Positions 27,882 to 38,064 are shown, counted from the first letter of the stretch. The stretch is 64,000 nt of DNA from Neisseria montereyensis (GCF_024834045.1 NZ_JANUXW010000005.1:1-64000); one strand, 5' to 3'. Notes: generated from the sequence alone by a model not told the origin. Program-made: numbers and translations.

Positions 27882-29117
27882 ATGGTAAAAGGCAAATATA
27901 TCAGTGCATTGGATATCGGCACTTCTAAAGTGATTGCGTTGATTGGCGAAGTTCAGGAAGACAACGAAATCCACATTATCGGTTTGGGACAGGCACCGTC
28001 GCGCGGCTTGAAAGCCGGTATGGTAACCAATATCGATGCCACCGCCCAAGCCATCAAGCAGGCCATGAATGAAGCCGAGCTGATGGCCGATTGCAAAGTA
28101 GACAGCGTCACCACCGGTATTGCGGGCAACCATATCCGCAGCCTTAATTCGCAAGGCGTGGTAAAAATCAAAGACGGCGAAGTAACGCAGGCCGATATCG
28201 ACCGTGCGATTGAAACCGCTAAAGCCGTAAACATTCCGCCCGACCACAATATTCTACACACCGTAGTACAAGAGTATATTATCGACAACCAACCCGGCGT
28301 GAAAGAACCCATCGGCATGAGCGGCGTGCGTTTGGATACCCGTGTCCACATTATCACCGGCGCCATTACCGCCCTGCAAAACATTCAAAAATGCGTTAAC
28401 CGTTGCGGGCTGCACATGGATCAAATCATGTTGCAACCGTTGGCCAGCGGGCAGGCCGTGTTAACCGAAGATGAAAAAGATTTAGGTGTGTGCGTAATCG
28501 ATATCGGCGGCGGCACTACCGATATTGCCGTTTATACTAACGGCGCCATCCGCCATACTGCCGTGATTCCCGTGGCCGGCGATTTGATTACCAAAGACTT
28601 GGCGCAAGCACTGCGTACGCCGCACAATGCCGCCGAATACATCAAAATCCATCATGGTGTCGCCATTGCCACCATGGACGGATTAGACGAAATGATCGAA
28701 GTGCCGAGCGTCGGCGACCGCCAGCCGCGCCAGATTTCCCGCCGCGTATTGGCCAGCGTTATCGGTCCGCGTGTCGAAGAAATTTTGGAGCTGACCCTAA
28801 ACGAATTGCGCCGCAGCGGTTTCCCCGAAGAAGTGCTGACTTCGGGCATCGTATTAACCGGCGGGGCATCATTGCTAACCGGCATTGTCGATTTGGCCGA
28901 AGACGTATTCAACCTGCCCGCCCGCATCGGCGTGCCGCATGAAATGGGCGGCGTATCCGAGCGTATCCGTAATCCGCGTTATGCCACCGCCATCGGTTTG
29001 CTTCAGGCGGCCAGAGGCGAAGTTTACGGCACACCGGTAAGCGGCGCGGTTGCCATTCGCGAATCCAAAGATAGTTTGTGGGTGAGATTCCGCGATTGGT
29101 TTAAAAATAATTTTTAA
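27882..29117 (+). CDS. ftsA: Cell division protein FtsA
   Basis: 411 residues of the actin/Hsp70 ATPase fold: ISALDIGTSKVIALIGEV (phosphate 1), VIDIGGGTTDIAVY (phosphate 2), GIVLTGGASLL (adenosine) and a C-terminal amphipathic helix (LWVRFRDWFKNNF) that holds FtsZ filaments to the membrane. It lies 23 bases after ftsQ. Confidence 0.98.
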   Translation: MVKGKYISALDIGTSKVIALIGEVQEDNEIHIIGLGQAPSRGLKAGMVTNIDATAQAIKQAMNEAELMADCKVDSVTTGIAGNHIRSLNSQGVVKIKDGEVTQADIDRAIETAKAVNIPPDHNILHTVVQEYIIDNQPGVKEPIGMSGVRLDTRVHIITGAITALQNIQKCVNRCGLHMDQIMLQPLASGQAVLTEDEKDLGVCVIDIGGGTTDIAVYTNGAIRHTAVIPVAGDLITKDLAQALRTPHNAAEYIKIHHGVAIATMDGLDEMIEVPSVGDRQPRQISRRVLASVIGPRVEEILELTLNELRRSGFPEEVLTSGIVLTGGASLLTGIVDLAEDVFNLPARIGVPHEMGGVSERIRNPRYATAIGLLQAARGEVYGTPVSGAVAIRESKDSLWVRFRDWFKNNF

Positions 29118-29155
29118 GGCAAACGTAAAATTATCATAAAAATATAAGAAGCCTT

Positions 29156-29185
29156 TTGCCATGCGCATCATGCTTCTTATATAAT
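29156..29185 (+). promoter_or_regulatory. Likely dedicated promoter of ftsZ
   Basis: TTGCCA (29156-29161), an 18-base spacer and TATAAT (29180-29185), 60 bases ahead of the ftsZ ATG. The spacer and the bases just before it form an inverted repeat (AAGAAGC at about 29147, GCTTCTT at about 29172). An own promoter would let FtsZ exceed the rest of the cluster, as is usual. Confidence 0.65.
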
Positions 29186-29245
29186 ATATAGCACTTGCAA
29201 TCTTTTTTTACCCGTCCTGACGCAGGGCGCAAAGGAGTATAATAA

Positions 29246-30418
29246 ATGGAATTGGTTTACGACGTAGTAGAATCCGCCGCGAGCCCTGCGGTTATTAAAG
29301 TTATCGGTATCGGCGGCGGTGGTTGTAATGCCATCAACAATATGATTTTAAACACCGTTCAAGGTGTTGAATTCATCAGCGCCAATACAGATGCCCAATC
29401 TTTGGGCAAAAGCAATGCCACCAAACGTATCCAATTGGGTACCAATCTAACCCGCGGTTTGGGTGCGGGTGCCAACCCTGAAATCGGCCGTGCTGCCGCC
29501 CAAGAAGACCGCGAAGCCATCGCCGACTCTATCCGCGGTGCCAATATGCTCTTTATTACCACCGGTATGGGTGGCGGTACCGGTACCGGTGCCGCACCTG
29601 TTGTAGCCGAGATTGCCAAAGAATTGGGCATTTTAACCGTTGCCGTGGTTACCCGTCCTTTCGGCCATGAAGGTAAACGCGTGAGCATTGCCCAAGAAGG
29701 TTTGGATCACCTCAAAAGCCAGGTTGATTCTTTGATTGTGATTCCGAACGACAAATTAATGACCGCTTTGGGTGAAGACGTTACCGTTCGCGAAGCATTC
29801 CGCGCCGCTGATAATGTGTTGCGCGATGCCGTAGCCGGTATTTCCGAAGTGGTTACCCGCCCCGGCTTCATTAACTTAGACTTTGCCGACGTGAAAAACG
29901 TGATGAGCATTATGGGTATGGCCATGATGGGTTCCGGCTTTGCGCAAGGTATCGACCGCGCCCGCCTGGCTACCGAGCAAGCCATTTCCAGCCCGCTGTT
30001 GGACGATGTAACGTTAGACGGCGCACGCGGCGTATTGGTAAACATCACTACCGCTCCCGGCTGTCTGAAAATGTCCGAATACCGTGAAATCATGCAAGTG
30101 GTGGATCAATATGCCCATCCCGATGCAGAACGTAAATACGGTACTGCCGAAGATGAAAACATGGAAGAAGACGCTATCCGCGTGACCATTATCGCGACCG
30201 GTTTGAAAGAAAACAACGGTGCTGCTTCAGGCAGCAACCTGCGCATGGTGAAAACCCAACAGGCCACCGGTACCGACGATGCGTTCCCGAATATCGATGG
30301 TTTAATCCGTTCAGGCCGCAGCACCCGCAGCATGAACCTAACCGCTTCCGATTTCTCTAACCAATCTGTTTTAGACGACTTTGAAATTCCGGCCATCTTG
30401 CGCCGCCAAGCCGACTAA
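29246..30418 (+). CDS. ftsZ: Cell division protein FtsZ
   Basis: 390 residues. Tubulin-like GTPase that forms the division ring. The nucleotide loop is ITTGMGGGTGTGAAPV; the synergy loop contains NLDFADVKNVM, and the conserved C-terminal peptide reads DDFEIPAILRRQ, which is the contact site for FtsA and other partners. AAAGGAG precedes the ATG at good distance. It closes the cluster and is followed by a DUS hairpin. Confidence 0.99.
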   Translation: MELVYDVVESAASPAVIKVIGIGGGGCNAINNMILNTVQGVEFISANTDAQSLGKSNATKRIQLGTNLTRGLGAGANPEIGRAAAQEDREAIADSIRGANMLFITTGMGGGTGTGAAPVVAEIAKELGILTVAVVTRPFGHEGKRVSIAQEGLDHLKSQVDSLIVIPNDKLMTALGEDVTVREAFRAADNVLRDAVAGISEVVTRPGFINLDFADVKNVMSIMGMAMMGSGFAQGIDRARLATEQAISSPLLDDVTLDGARGVLVNITTAPGCLKMSEYREIMQVVDQYAHPDAERKYGTAEDENMEEDAIRVTIIATGLKENNGAASGSNLRMVKTQQATGTDDAFPNIDGLIRSGRSTRSMNLTASDFSNQSVLDDFEIPAILRRQAD

Positions 30419-30459
30419 AACCATTTGTTTCTATCGTTTATCGTTAGCTGCGATAAAAC

Positions 30460-30490
30460 AAGGCTGTCTGAATTTTTCAGACGGCCTTTT
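30460..30490 (+). terminator. DUS-pair terminator at the end of the dcw cluster
   Basis: AAGGCTGTCTGAA (one base off the standard) faces TTCAGACGGCCTTTTT. A short loop and a T-run follow ftsZ by about 40 bases. A further single uptake sequence lies at 30516-30527. Confidence 0.85.
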
Positions 30491-30656
30491 TATATTTATG
30501 TTTATATAATCCTTGAGGCCGTCTGAAAAATAAACCGAGAATTTGTATTCGGTTAAAATATCTTTTATCCTTATCAAATATGCAATATTAATATTGCCAT
30601 GCTGTATAGCGTACCGGTATATTTCAAAACCGAATAATCATTAAGGAGTGTAGTAT

Positions 30657-31091
30657 ATGACTGCTAAAACCGATACCGTTCACGACGGCGTATCCGAGAT
30701 TCACATTAGCCAATCAGATCTCGGCAAAGCATTTGAAGAGTTGTGGACATTGCTTGTTCCCCAAGAAGGATTTGCCCCCACACTTCAAGGCGAAGTGATA
30801 CGGGTTTCCGGCCGGATAGCAGGCGAAATTTATCGCAACGGCGGCATGAATTGGTATAGCGGATATGACAAATTATTGAGAATCTTGACAAAATATTTGC
30901 ATAGTGAGAATACTTTTTCAGACGAAGAGTGGGAAGAGCTATCGAAATTAATTAAATTTATCGGCCGCAATGGGGGCAAAGGCACATGCTTTGAAGAAGT
31001 AGAAACACTTTCTAATTATGCCGTATTATGGGTGAAGAAAAACCCGCACCCGATTCCATTGGATAAAGAAAATATTGTATATAATTTTTAA
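30657..31091 (+). CDS. Unknown 144-residue cytosolic protein
   Basis: A soluble, slightly acidic protein without signal or membrane segment. The middle part LQGEVIRVSGRIAGEIYRNG followed by NWYSGYDKLL is distinctive and resembles small immunity- or housekeeping-type proteins seen in many bacteria, but I cannot name the family. AAGGAG lies 10 bases before the ATG. It has its own GC-rich terminator at 31168. Base composition is intermediate between the dcw genes and the AT-rich genes that follow. Confidence 0.7.
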   Translation: MTAKTDTVHDGVSEIHISQSDLGKAFEELWTLLVPQEGFAPTLQGEVIRVSGRIAGEIYRNGGMNWYSGYDKLLRILTKYLHSENTFSDEEWEELSKLIKFIGRNGGKGTCFEEVETLSNYAVLWVKKNPHPIPLDKENIVYNF

Positions 31092-31518
31092 TCGATAGGG
31101 CATAAAGGGCGTGGCGGCCGGCGACCAATATTTTTATGCGTATTTAAATGATTGTTACCGAAAAAAGGCGGGCGGATGAATAATCCGCCCGCTTTGTTAT
31201 ATTAAAAAACCGGCTTGGTTTAAAACCATTTTCCAACCGCCGAAGCAAACCGACAAACTGCCTGGCCGTAATAGAAACCGATTCAAAAATCGCTTAAATC
31301 ATTGTAGCGAATCCCGCATAAGGGCTGGAAATATCGTATAATCTCACGAATTTGCTTGAAATATTGATAGGGATAATCAGCGTTAAAACCGATACGGATT
31401 ATATTTTAGACCGTCTGAAAAGCGTGTAAGGTTTGCGTCTTAGGCGCACGCGGGTTTGGTGTATTTGAAGCAGATTGGTTTTTAATAATTTTATTCAGAT
31501 TTAATACTAGGAGGAAAG
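31092..31518. other. Intergenic region with terminator and DUS remnant
   Basis: About 430 bases without a convincing gene. A GC-rich hairpin (GCGGGCGGAT at 31168-31177 with ATCCGCCCGC at 31183-31192, then GCTTTGTT) ends the gene before it. A degenerate uptake sequence (AGACCGTCTGAA) lies near 31411. An AGGAGG ribosome site stands at 31510 for the next gene. Confidence 0.6.
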
Positions 31519-31881
31519 ATGGTTAGATATTTTAAAGAAGAATCAACACATATAACCCGTGCTATTCAAGTATGGCTTATTTTATTAAGTGCCGCGATGA
31601 ACCGCCAAACTATGACTTATACAGATTTATCTGTCAAAATGTATGAGCATTATGCGGCAGGAGTATTGGGTGGCATTTTAGAATATATTGCCGTGTATTG
31701 TAATCAAAATGAGCTTCCCCCTTTAACGGCTATTGTGGTGAATAAAGAAACAGGTTTACCAGGCTTAAGTATTCCTGTTGAGGCGGATTTGAATAGGGTG
31801 CGAGAGCAGGTTTACCAATTTGATTGGTATAGTATTTTCCCGCCGACAGAACAAGAGTTTGAGAATACAAAAGAAAAATAA
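31519..31881 (+). CDS. Unknown 120-residue protein upstream of the HNH nuclease
   Basis: A soluble protein with a helical first half (ITRAIQVWLILLSAAMNRQ, TYTDLSVKMYEHYAAGVLGG) that looks like a small helix-turn-helix or winged-helix fold, and a short strand-rich second half with ETGLPGLSIP. A perfect AGGAGG precedes the ATG. It is AT-rich, like the HNH gene downstream and unlike ftsZ or carB, so both may have arrived together. The half TYTDL..KMYEH recalls proteins found next to nucleases, but function is unknown. Confidence 0.65.
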   Translation: MVRYFKEESTHITRAIQVWLILLSAAMNRQTMTYTDLSVKMYEHYAAGVLGGILEYIAVYCNQNELPPLTAIVVNKETGLPGLSIPVEADLNRVREQVYQFDWYSIFPPTEQEFENTKEK

Positions 31882-31910
31882 AGCTGGATTAGGTAGGTCT
31901 TCTGAAAAGC

Positions 31911-31945
31911 GTGTAGAGCGTGTAGCGTTGCTACATACTCTACAC
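31911..31945. repeat. Near-perfect hairpin between the unknown gene and the HNH gene
   Basis: GTGTAGAG-C-GTGTAGC is followed by GTT and then GCTACAT-A-CTCTACAC, a 16-bp stem with two small mismatches. No T-run follows, so it is not a standard terminator. It might be an attenuator, a processing site or the trace of an insertion. Confidence 0.6.
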
Positions 31946-32019
31946 GAGATAATAAATGCGTCTATTCCGATAAGGGAATAAGTTATATTCTTGGTTTAAA
32001 ATTAAGAAAGATTATAAAA

Positions 32020-32823
32020 ATGGCCAAAAAAGATGAAGAAGTTCAACAAAAAGAGCAAATGATTGAGCCATTGATATCAGTTCTTCATAAGTTTAATGGC
32101 GTTGCTAAACTACAGTATATTGAAAAAGCATTAAAAGAATTACCAGCAGAAGAGTACCCTGAGGTTTTTGAAATTGCTAAAAATTATAAGAAAAAAGGCT
32201 CTTACAATGCATTTGTTGGTGATGTTTTAGAAGCATATTCATCAGATTCTAGTGATTTTGATGGGACAAAGCCTGATTTATTTCGCTCGGTATATGGTAT
32301 GGCTTCTCGGAAAGGAATATGGGCACTTAGAGAAATTCCTAAAGATATAGTTAGTTCAAAGTTGTCGGAAGAACGACTACTAGAGCAAGAAACAGATGTT
32401 TTGTGTGAAGTTAAAGTTAGATTAGAGCAAGGTAAGTTTCGTACAGCGTTACTCAATAAATACAAGGCTTGCCCTTTAACTGGAATTAATATCCCGTCTT
32501 TTTTAATAGCCAGCCATATTAAGCCTTGGGCAAAATCAAAGGTTAGAGAAAAACTGGATATTAATAATGGTATTCTATTAGCAGTTCACTTAGATAAGTT
32601 ATTTGATGTGGGAGATATTAGTTTTGATAATGACGGTTTGTTAATTTGTCAGAGTGATGAGATTGAAAATTTACTAACCGAACATTTCAAGATTAAAACG
32701 AACCAACTAGAGCTGAATAATCAGATGCGCACTTATTTAGAGTGGCACAGAAAGTACTTTGGATTTGATAAGAATAAAGATAAAAGTCAGAACAAACAGT
32801 ATATTTATTTTCAATTGAAATAA
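32020..32823 (+). CDS. HNH endonuclease (HNH_2 type, restriction-like)
   Basis: 267 residues. The N-terminal 100 residues are helical, of winged-helix type (LQYIEKALKELPAEEYPEV). The nuclease domain (about 148-215) reads CPLTGINIPSFLIASHIKPW, then NNGILLAVHLDKLFD and ISFDNDGLLICQ; His166 in SHIKPW, the Asn of NNGILL and the His of VHLD are the H-N-H residues. Relatives include McrA-like and type IV or orphan restriction nucleases. No methyltransferase gene is near. The gene is AT-rich and stops 17 bases before carB, so carB may be read from its promoter. Confidence 0.85.
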   Translation: MAKKDEEVQQKEQMIEPLISVLHKFNGVAKLQYIEKALKELPAEEYPEVFEIAKNYKKKGSYNAFVGDVLEAYSSDSSDFDGTKPDLFRSVYGMASRKGIWALREIPKDIVSSKLSEERLLEQETDVLCEVKVRLEQGKFRTALLNKYKACPLTGINIPSFLIASHIKPWAKSKVREKLDINNGILLAVHLDKLFDVGDISFDNDGLLICQSDEIENLLTEHFKIKTNQLELNNQMRTYLEWHRKYFGFDKNKDKSQNKQYIYFQLK

Positions 32824-32840
32824 CATAAGAAAGACCCACC

Positions 32841-35800
32841 ATGCCTAAACGTACCGACCTAAAATCCATCCTTATTATCGGCGCCGGCCCGATTGTTATC
32901 GGCCAGGCCTGCGAATTTGACTATTCCGGCGCGCAGGCGTGTAAGGCTTTGCGCGAAGAGGGCTATAAAGTCATTCTGGTCAATTCCAACCCTGCCACGA
33001 TTATGACCGACCCCGAAATGGCCGATATTACCTATATCGAGCCGATTATGTGGCAGACGGTGGAAAAGATTATTGCCAAAGAGCGCCCCGATGCGGTGCT
33101 GCCGACTATGGGCGGCCAAACGGCGCTGAATTGCGCTTTGGATTTGGCGCGCAACGGCGTGTTGGCAAAATACAATGTCGAATTAATCGGCGCTACCGAA
33201 GACGCGATTGATAAAGCCGAAGACCGCGGCCGCTTTAAAGAAGCCATGGAAAAAATCGGCCTGCACTGCCCGAAATCGTTTGTTTGCCACACCATGAACG
33301 AAGCTTTGGCCGCGCAAGATCAGGTGGGTTTCCCAACGCTGATCCGTCCGTCGTTTACTATGGGCGGTTCGGGCGGCGGTATTGCCTACAATAAAGACGA
33401 ATTTTTAGCGATTTGCGAACGCGGTTTTGATGCGTCGCCCACGCATGAATTGCTGATCGAGCAATCGGTACTCGGCTGGAAAGAGTACGAAATGGAAGTG
33501 GTGCGCGATAAAAACGACAACTGCATTATTATCTGTTCGATTGAAAACTTCGACCCGATGGGCGTGCATACCGGCGACTCGATTACCGTAGCGCCCGCGC
33601 AAACGCTCACCGATAAAGAATACCAAATCATGCGTAATGCCAGCTTGGCGGTGTTGCGCGAAATCGGCGTGGATACCGGCGGCTCGAACGTGCAGTTTGC
33701 CATTAATCCGGAAAACGGCGAAATGATTGTGATTGAGATGAACCCGCGCGTGAGCCGTTCTTCCGCGCTGGCATCGAAAGCCACCGGTTTCCCGATTGCC
33801 AAAGTAGCGGCGAAACTGGCGGTCGGCTTTACGCTGGATGAGTTGCGCAACGATATTACCGGCGGCCGTACGCCTGCTTCGTTCGAGCCGTCTATCGACT
33901 ATGTGGTTACCAAAATCCCGCGCTTTGCCTTTGAAAAATTTCCGGCTGCCGACGACCGCCTGACCACACAAATGAAATCGGTGGGCGAAGTGATGGCGAT
34001 GGGCCGCACCATTCAGGAATCCATGCAAAAAGCCCTGCGCGGTTTGGAAACGGGCTTGAGCGGCTTTAATCCGCGTACCGAAGACAAAGCGGTTATCCGC
34101 CGCGAATTGGCCAATCCCGGCCCCGAGCGTATTTTGTATGTGGCCGATGCGTTCCGTACCGGTTTCAGCAAAGAAGAAATTCATGAAATCTGTACGATTG
34201 ATCCGTGGTTCTTGGCGCAAATTGAAGATGTGATTCAGGAAGAGCAAAAAGTTGCGGCAGGCCGTCTGAACGATTTGGATTACGCCACCTTGCGCCGCTT
34301 GAAACGCAAAGGCTTTTCCGACAAACGTTTGGCGCAATTGCTGAATATTACCGAAAAAGAAGTGCGCGAACACCGCTACGGCCTAAACCTGCATCCGGTT
34401 TACAAACGCGTCGATACCTGCGCGGCCGAGTTCCAATCCGATACCGCTTATCTGTATTCGACTTATGAAGAAGAATGCGAGTCGCGGCCGTCTGAAAACA
34501 AAAAAGTGATGATTCTCGGCGGCGGCCCCAACCGTATCGGCCAAGGTATCGAGTTTGATTATTGCTGCGTGCATGCGGCCTTATCGTTGCGCGAATCGGG
34601 CTTTGAAACCATTATGGTGAACTGTAATCCCGAAACGGTTTCTACCGACTTCGATACTTCCGACCGCCTGTATTTCGAGCCGCTCACTTTGGAAGATGTG
34701 CTGGAAATCGTACGCACTGAAAATCCGTGGGGCGTGATTGTGCATTACGGCGGCCAAACGCCGCTGAAACTGGCCAATGAATTGGTGGCCAACGGCGTGA
34801 ATATTATCGGTACTTCCGCCGACTCGATTGATGCCGCCGAAGACCGCGAGCGTTTCCAAAAAGTATTGAACGATTTGGGCTTGCGCCAACCGCCGAACCG
34901 TATCGCCCACAATGAAGAAGAAGCGTTGGTATTGGCCGAAGAAATCGGCTATCCGCTGGTGGTGCGTCCGTCGTATGTATTGGGCGGCCGCGCCATGCAG
35001 GTGGTGCATTCGCAAGAGCAGCTGAAAACCTATATGCGCGAAGCCGTTCAGGTATCGGAAGACAGCCCGGTATTATTGGATTTCTTCCTCAATAATGCCA
35101 TCGAAGTGGATGTGGATTGCGTTTCAGACGGCAAAGACGTGGTCATCGGCGGCATTATGCAGCACGTCGAGCAGGCCGGTATCCACTCGGGCGACTCGGG
35201 CTGTTCGCTGCCGCCTTATTCGTTGAGCGAAGAGATTCAAGATGAAATCCGCCGCCAAACCAAAGCGATGGCTTATGCGCTGAATGTGGTCGGCCTGATG
35301 AACGTACAATTTGCCGTACAAGACGGCGTGGTGTTTGTCTTAGAGGTGAACCCGCGTGCGTCGCGTACCGTGCCTTTTGTATCGAAAGCCACCAGCGTAC
35401 CGTTGGCGAAAGTCGGCGCACGCGCAATGGCGGGCATCAGCCTGAAAGAACAGGGCGTGGAAAAAGAAGTGGTGCCGGATTTCTATGCGGTAAAAGAAGC
35501 CGTGTTCCCGTTTATCAAATTCCCCGGCGTGGATACTATTCTCGGCCCGGAAATGCGCTCTACCGGCGAAGTGATGGGTGTGGGGGCAACTTTCGGCGAA
35601 GCTTATCTGAAAGCGCAATTGGGCGCGGGCGAGCGTATGCCGGCCACCGGTAAAGTATTTATTGCCGTGCGCGATGAAGATAAGCCGATGGTGGTGAAAA
35701 CCGCGAAAAACTTTATCAGCTTGGGCTATGAAGTGGTAGCGACCCGCGGCACGGCTGCCTATTTGAAAGGGCAGGGTGTTGAGGTTGAAGTAATCAATAA

Positions 35801-36050
35801 AGTGCTGGAAGGCCGCCCGCATATTGTCGATGCGATTAAAAACGATGAGATTGCCTTGGTGGTGAATACGGTAGGCAGCGATGCCCAATCTATGACCGAC
35901 AGCCATAGCATCCGCCGCACTTCGCTGACCCAACGTGTGCCGCAATATACAACGGTGGCCGGTGGCGAAGCCATGAGCGAAGGGGTAAAAAGCATGAGTA
36001 CCTTAGGCGTTTACAGCGTACAGGAACTGCACGGCAGATTAAAAAAATAA
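32841..36050 (+). CDS. carB: Carbamoyl-phosphate synthase, large subunit
   Basis: 1069 residues, the usual length. Two ATP-grasp halves (each opening with a GAGPI/GGGPN-type loop: [19 protein letters not shown] and [18 protein letters not shown]) and a C-terminal allosteric domain. It makes carbamoyl phosphate for arginine and pyrimidines together with CarA, which is not in the window. In Neisseria carA and carB are known to be separated by a variable region; here the sequence ahead of carB is an AT-rich accessory pair. Uptake sequences lie at about 34259 and 34493. Confidence 0.98.
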   Translation: MPKRTDLKSILIIGAGPIVIGQACEFDYSGAQACKALREEGYKVILVNSNPATIMTDPEMADITYIEPIMWQTVEKIIAKERPDAVLPTMGGQTALNCALDLARNGVLAKYNVELIGATEDAIDKAEDRGRFKEAMEKIGLHCPKSFVCHTMNEALAAQDQVGFPTLIRPSFTMGGSGGGIAYNKDEFLAICERGFDASPTHELLIEQSVLGWKEYEMEVVRDKNDNCIIICSIENFDPMGVHTGDSITVAPAQTLTDKEYQIMRNASLAVLREIGVDTGGSNVQFAINPENGEMIVIEMNPRVSRSSALASKATGFPIAKVAAKLAVGFTLDELRNDITGGRTPASFEPSIDYVVTKIPRFAFEKFPAADDRLTTQMKSVGEVMAMGRTIQESMQKALRGLETGLSGFNPRTEDKAVIRRELANPGPERILYVADAFRTGFSKEEIHEICTIDPWFLAQIEDVIQEEQKVAAGRLNDLDYATLRRLKRKGFSDKRLAQLLNITEKEVREHRYGLNLHPVYKRVDTCAAEFQSDTAYLYSTYEEECESRPSENKKVMILGGGPNRIGQGIEFDYCCVHAALSLRESGFETIMVNCNPETVSTDFDTSDRLYFEPLTLEDVLEIVRTENPWGVIVHYGGQTPLKLANELVANGVNIIGTSADSIDAAEDRERFQKVLNDLGLRQPPNRIAHNEEEALVLAEEIGYPLVVRPSYVLGGRAMQVVHSQEQLKTYMREAVQVSEDSPVLLDFFLNNAIEVDVDCVSDGKDVVIGGIMQHVEQAGIHSGDSGCSLPPYSLSEEIQDEIRRQTKAMAYALNVVGLMNVQFAVQDGVVFVLEVNPRASRTVPFVSKATSVPLAKVGARAMAGISLKEQGVEKEVVPDFYAVKEAVFPFIKFPGVDTILGPEMRSTGEVMGVGATFGEAYLKAQLGAGERMPATGKVFIAVRDEDKPMVVKTAKNFISLGYEVVATRGTAAYLKGQGVEVEVINKVLEGRPHIVDAIKNDEIALVVNTVGSDAQSMTDSHSIRRTSLTQRVPQYTTVAGGEAMSEGVKSMSTLGVYSVQELHGRLKK

Positions 36051-36073
36051 ACGTTTAAGCAGCGGTTAAACCA

Positions 36074-36108
36074 ATAGGCCGTCTGAACGTTTTTTCAGAC
36101 GGCCTATT
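36074..36108. terminator. DUS-pair terminator (carB / pyk)
   Basis: AATAGGCCGTCTGAA and TTCAGACGGCCTATT with a short T-rich loop. It lies between the stops of two convergent genes and can serve both. Confidence 0.85.
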
Positions 36109-36128
36109 TTGTTGATTATTCGGATGAT

Positions 36129-37601
36129 TTAACGATTCACGGTAAACACTTGCAGCATATTGGTCGAACCGGTTTCACGCATACGCGAGCCGCTGGTGAT
36201 AATGTATTGGTCGCCGTTTTTCAATACGCCGCGGTTAAACAGCATTTTTTCCACTTCGTTTAAGGCGGTATCGTGGTCGGTGCTGGTGGTGATTTTGAGC
36301 GGGCGCACACCGCGATACATGGCCATGCGGCGTTGGGCGGCGATGCTGGGCGTGAGGGCGTAAATCGGTAGTTGGATGCTATGGCGGCTGATTTCAAAAG
36401 CCGTCGAGCCGCTTTCGGTGAGGGCGACAATGGCTTGGGCGTTAACCGCACGGGCAACGTGAACCGCACCGTCGGCAATAGCCAGATAGGTGCTGACGGG
36501 TTCGTCGCTGTATTCTTCTTCCACGCCGTTGAGCGAATCTTGTTCGGCTTCCGCCGCCGCGCAGATAACCGCCATTTGGCGTACGGTTTCAAAAGGATAA
36601 GAACCGATGGCGGTTTCCGCCGAACACATCACCGCATCGGTACCGTCTAACACCGCATTGGCCACGTCGCTGACTTCGGCGCGGGTCGGTACGGGGTTGT
36701 TAATCATGCTTTCCATCATTTGGGTGGCGGTGATGCTGAAACGGCGCAGCTCGCGGGCGCGGCGGATCATACGTTTTTGCAGAGCGGGCACGGCGGCATT
36801 GCCGACTTCGACCGCCAAGTCGCCGCGCGCCACCATAATGCCGTCGGCCGCTTTAATGATTTCATCTAAGTTGGCAATCGCTTCCGCCCGTTCGATTTTG
36901 GCAACCAAGCCCGGGCGCACGGCATTGCTGCCCTGCATTTCCTGCTCGATTAAGGCGCGGGCGGTGTGTAAATCTTCGGCCGATTTCACAAAGCTGACGG
37001 CCACATAATCGCAACCGATGCCGATGGCGGTTTTTAAATCCTGAAAATCTTTGTCGGTTAATGCGCCGGCAGAAAGGCCGCCGCCGCGTTTGTTGATGCC
37101 TTTATTGCTTTTGAGGAAATGGCTGTTTTTTACGGTGGTGTGGATTTCGCTGCCGTTTATGCTGTCGATAACCAAAGTGAGCAGGCCGTCATCTAATAGC
37201 AAGGTGTCGCCGACGGCAACGTCTTGGGGCAGGTCGGGGTAATCAAGGCCGACCCGTTCGCGGTTGCCTTCGCCTTCCAGCGCGGCGTCTAACAGCAGTT
37301 TTTCACCCGCTTCCAGTTGGATACCGCCGTCTGCCAGTTTGCCGACCCGGATTTTAGGCCCTTGCAAATCGGCCATAATGGCGACTTCGCGTCCGGCTTG
37401 TTGTGAGGCTTCCCGAACGATGCGGGCGTTTTCCTGATGAAATTCGGTGCTGCCGTGGCTGAAATTAAAGCGGACAATATTTAAGCCGCCAACGCGTATC
37501 ATGTCTTCCAGTAAAGCCACATTGTTACTGGCCGGGCCGAGGGTGGCCACGATTTTGGTATTGTGGCGGATGCGGGTGAGATTGCGGTTGGCGGTATTCA
37601 T
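36129..37601 (-). CDS. pyk: Pyruvate kinase
   Basis: 490 residues. It makes pyruvate and ATP from phosphoenolpyruvate. Family blocks: TKIVATLGPASNN near the start, FNFSHGSTEFHQ, the active-site GIMVARGDLAVEVG and the C-terminal allosteric domain ending in STNMLQVFTV. It reads away from mrp. AAGGATAC lies before the ATG. Confidence 0.98.
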   Translation of the reverse strand: MNTANRNLTRIRHNTKIVATLGPASNNVALLEDMIRVGGLNIVRFNFSHGSTEFHQENARIVREASQQAGREVAIMADLQGPKIRVGKLADGGIQLEAGEKLLLDAALEGEGNRERVGLDYPDLPQDVAVGDTLLLDDGLLTLVIDSINGSEIHTTVKNSHFLKSNKGINKRGGGLSAGALTDKDFQDLKTAIGIGCDYVAVSFVKSAEDLHTARALIEQEMQGSNAVRPGLVAKIERAEAIANLDEIIKAADGIMVARGDLAVEVGNAAVPALQKRMIRRARELRRFSITATQMMESMINNPVPTRAEVSDVANAVLDGTDAVMCSAETAIGSYPFETVRQMAVICAAAEAEQDSLNGVEEEYSDEPVSTYLAIADGAVHVARAVNAQAIVALTESGSTAFEISRHSIQLPIYALTPSIAAQRRMAMYRGVRPLKITTSTDHDTALNEVEKMLFNRGVLKNGDQYIITSGSRMRETGSTNMLQVFTVNR

Positions 37602-37767
37602 AGCGAAGTATCCTTATGATGGGGATGGGTTTGTGTATTGTTTGTGATTTTAACCTGAAAAATTTTATAGTGTTGGAAAATTACAAGTTTTTATGGTTTA
37701 GGTGAATATATGATAGCAGAAAAGCTATTCGGATTAGACAAATAGCCTATTTTAATCATTTTAAACA

Positions 37768-37802
37768 TCAGGCCGTCTGAAATAATCTTTCAGACGGCCT
37801 GA
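37768..37802. repeat. DUS hairpin A flanking the inverted-repeat element
   Basis: ATCAGGCCGTCTGAA, seven loop bases ATAATCT, then the reverse complement of the arm. Its exact reverse complement stands at 38005-38043, on the other side of the element at 37838. Confidence 0.8.
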
Positions 37803-37837
37803 TGGTCATAATGCCTTTTATTTGGAATATCGTTTAT

Positions 37838-37978
37838 GTAGGGGCGGATTATATATCCGCCCGTGTCGGCGGTTCGATAATGTTTGGTGGTAAAAAAACC
37901 GTATCGGTTTCGGCAATGTCGGTGTGGGTACATGGTCGGGTAGTGCAAACAGCGGGCGGATATGCAATCCGCCCCTAC
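37838..37978. mobile_element. 141-bp non-coding inverted-repeat element, copy 1
   Basis: It begins GTAGGGGCGGATTATATATC and ends with the near-complementary GATATGCAATCCGCCCCTAC, with an inner GGCGGTTCGAT block. A second copy of 142 bp lies at 41400-41541 and half a copy near 54769. No open frame is conserved between them. Size and ends fit a MITE, a small element moved by a transposase encoded elsewhere. An open frame over it (37802-38041) is accidental. Confidence 0.75.
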
Positions 37979-38004
37979 GGTTTATTGTGGGTAAATTTTT
38001 TAAA

Positions 38005-38043
38005 AATCAGGCCGTCTGAAAGATTATTTCAGACGGCCTGATT
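38005..38043. terminator. DUS hairpin B, terminator of mrp
   Basis: The same arms as hairpin A but with the loop AGATTAT, the reverse complement of hairpin A's loop. It lies 22 bases behind the stop of mrp, which reads leftwards. Confidence 0.8.
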
Positions 38044-38064
38044 CAATATAGCGTTATGGCAAGC

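Noticed and set aside
33405-34373. 322-codon minus-strand frame opposite carB
   Set aside because: Shadow of a GC-rich gene; no start context and unnatural composition (many H, R, F).
37802-38041. 79-codon plus-strand frame over the inverted-repeat element
   Set aside because: Made of the non-coding element and DUS; the frame is not kept in the second copy at 41400.
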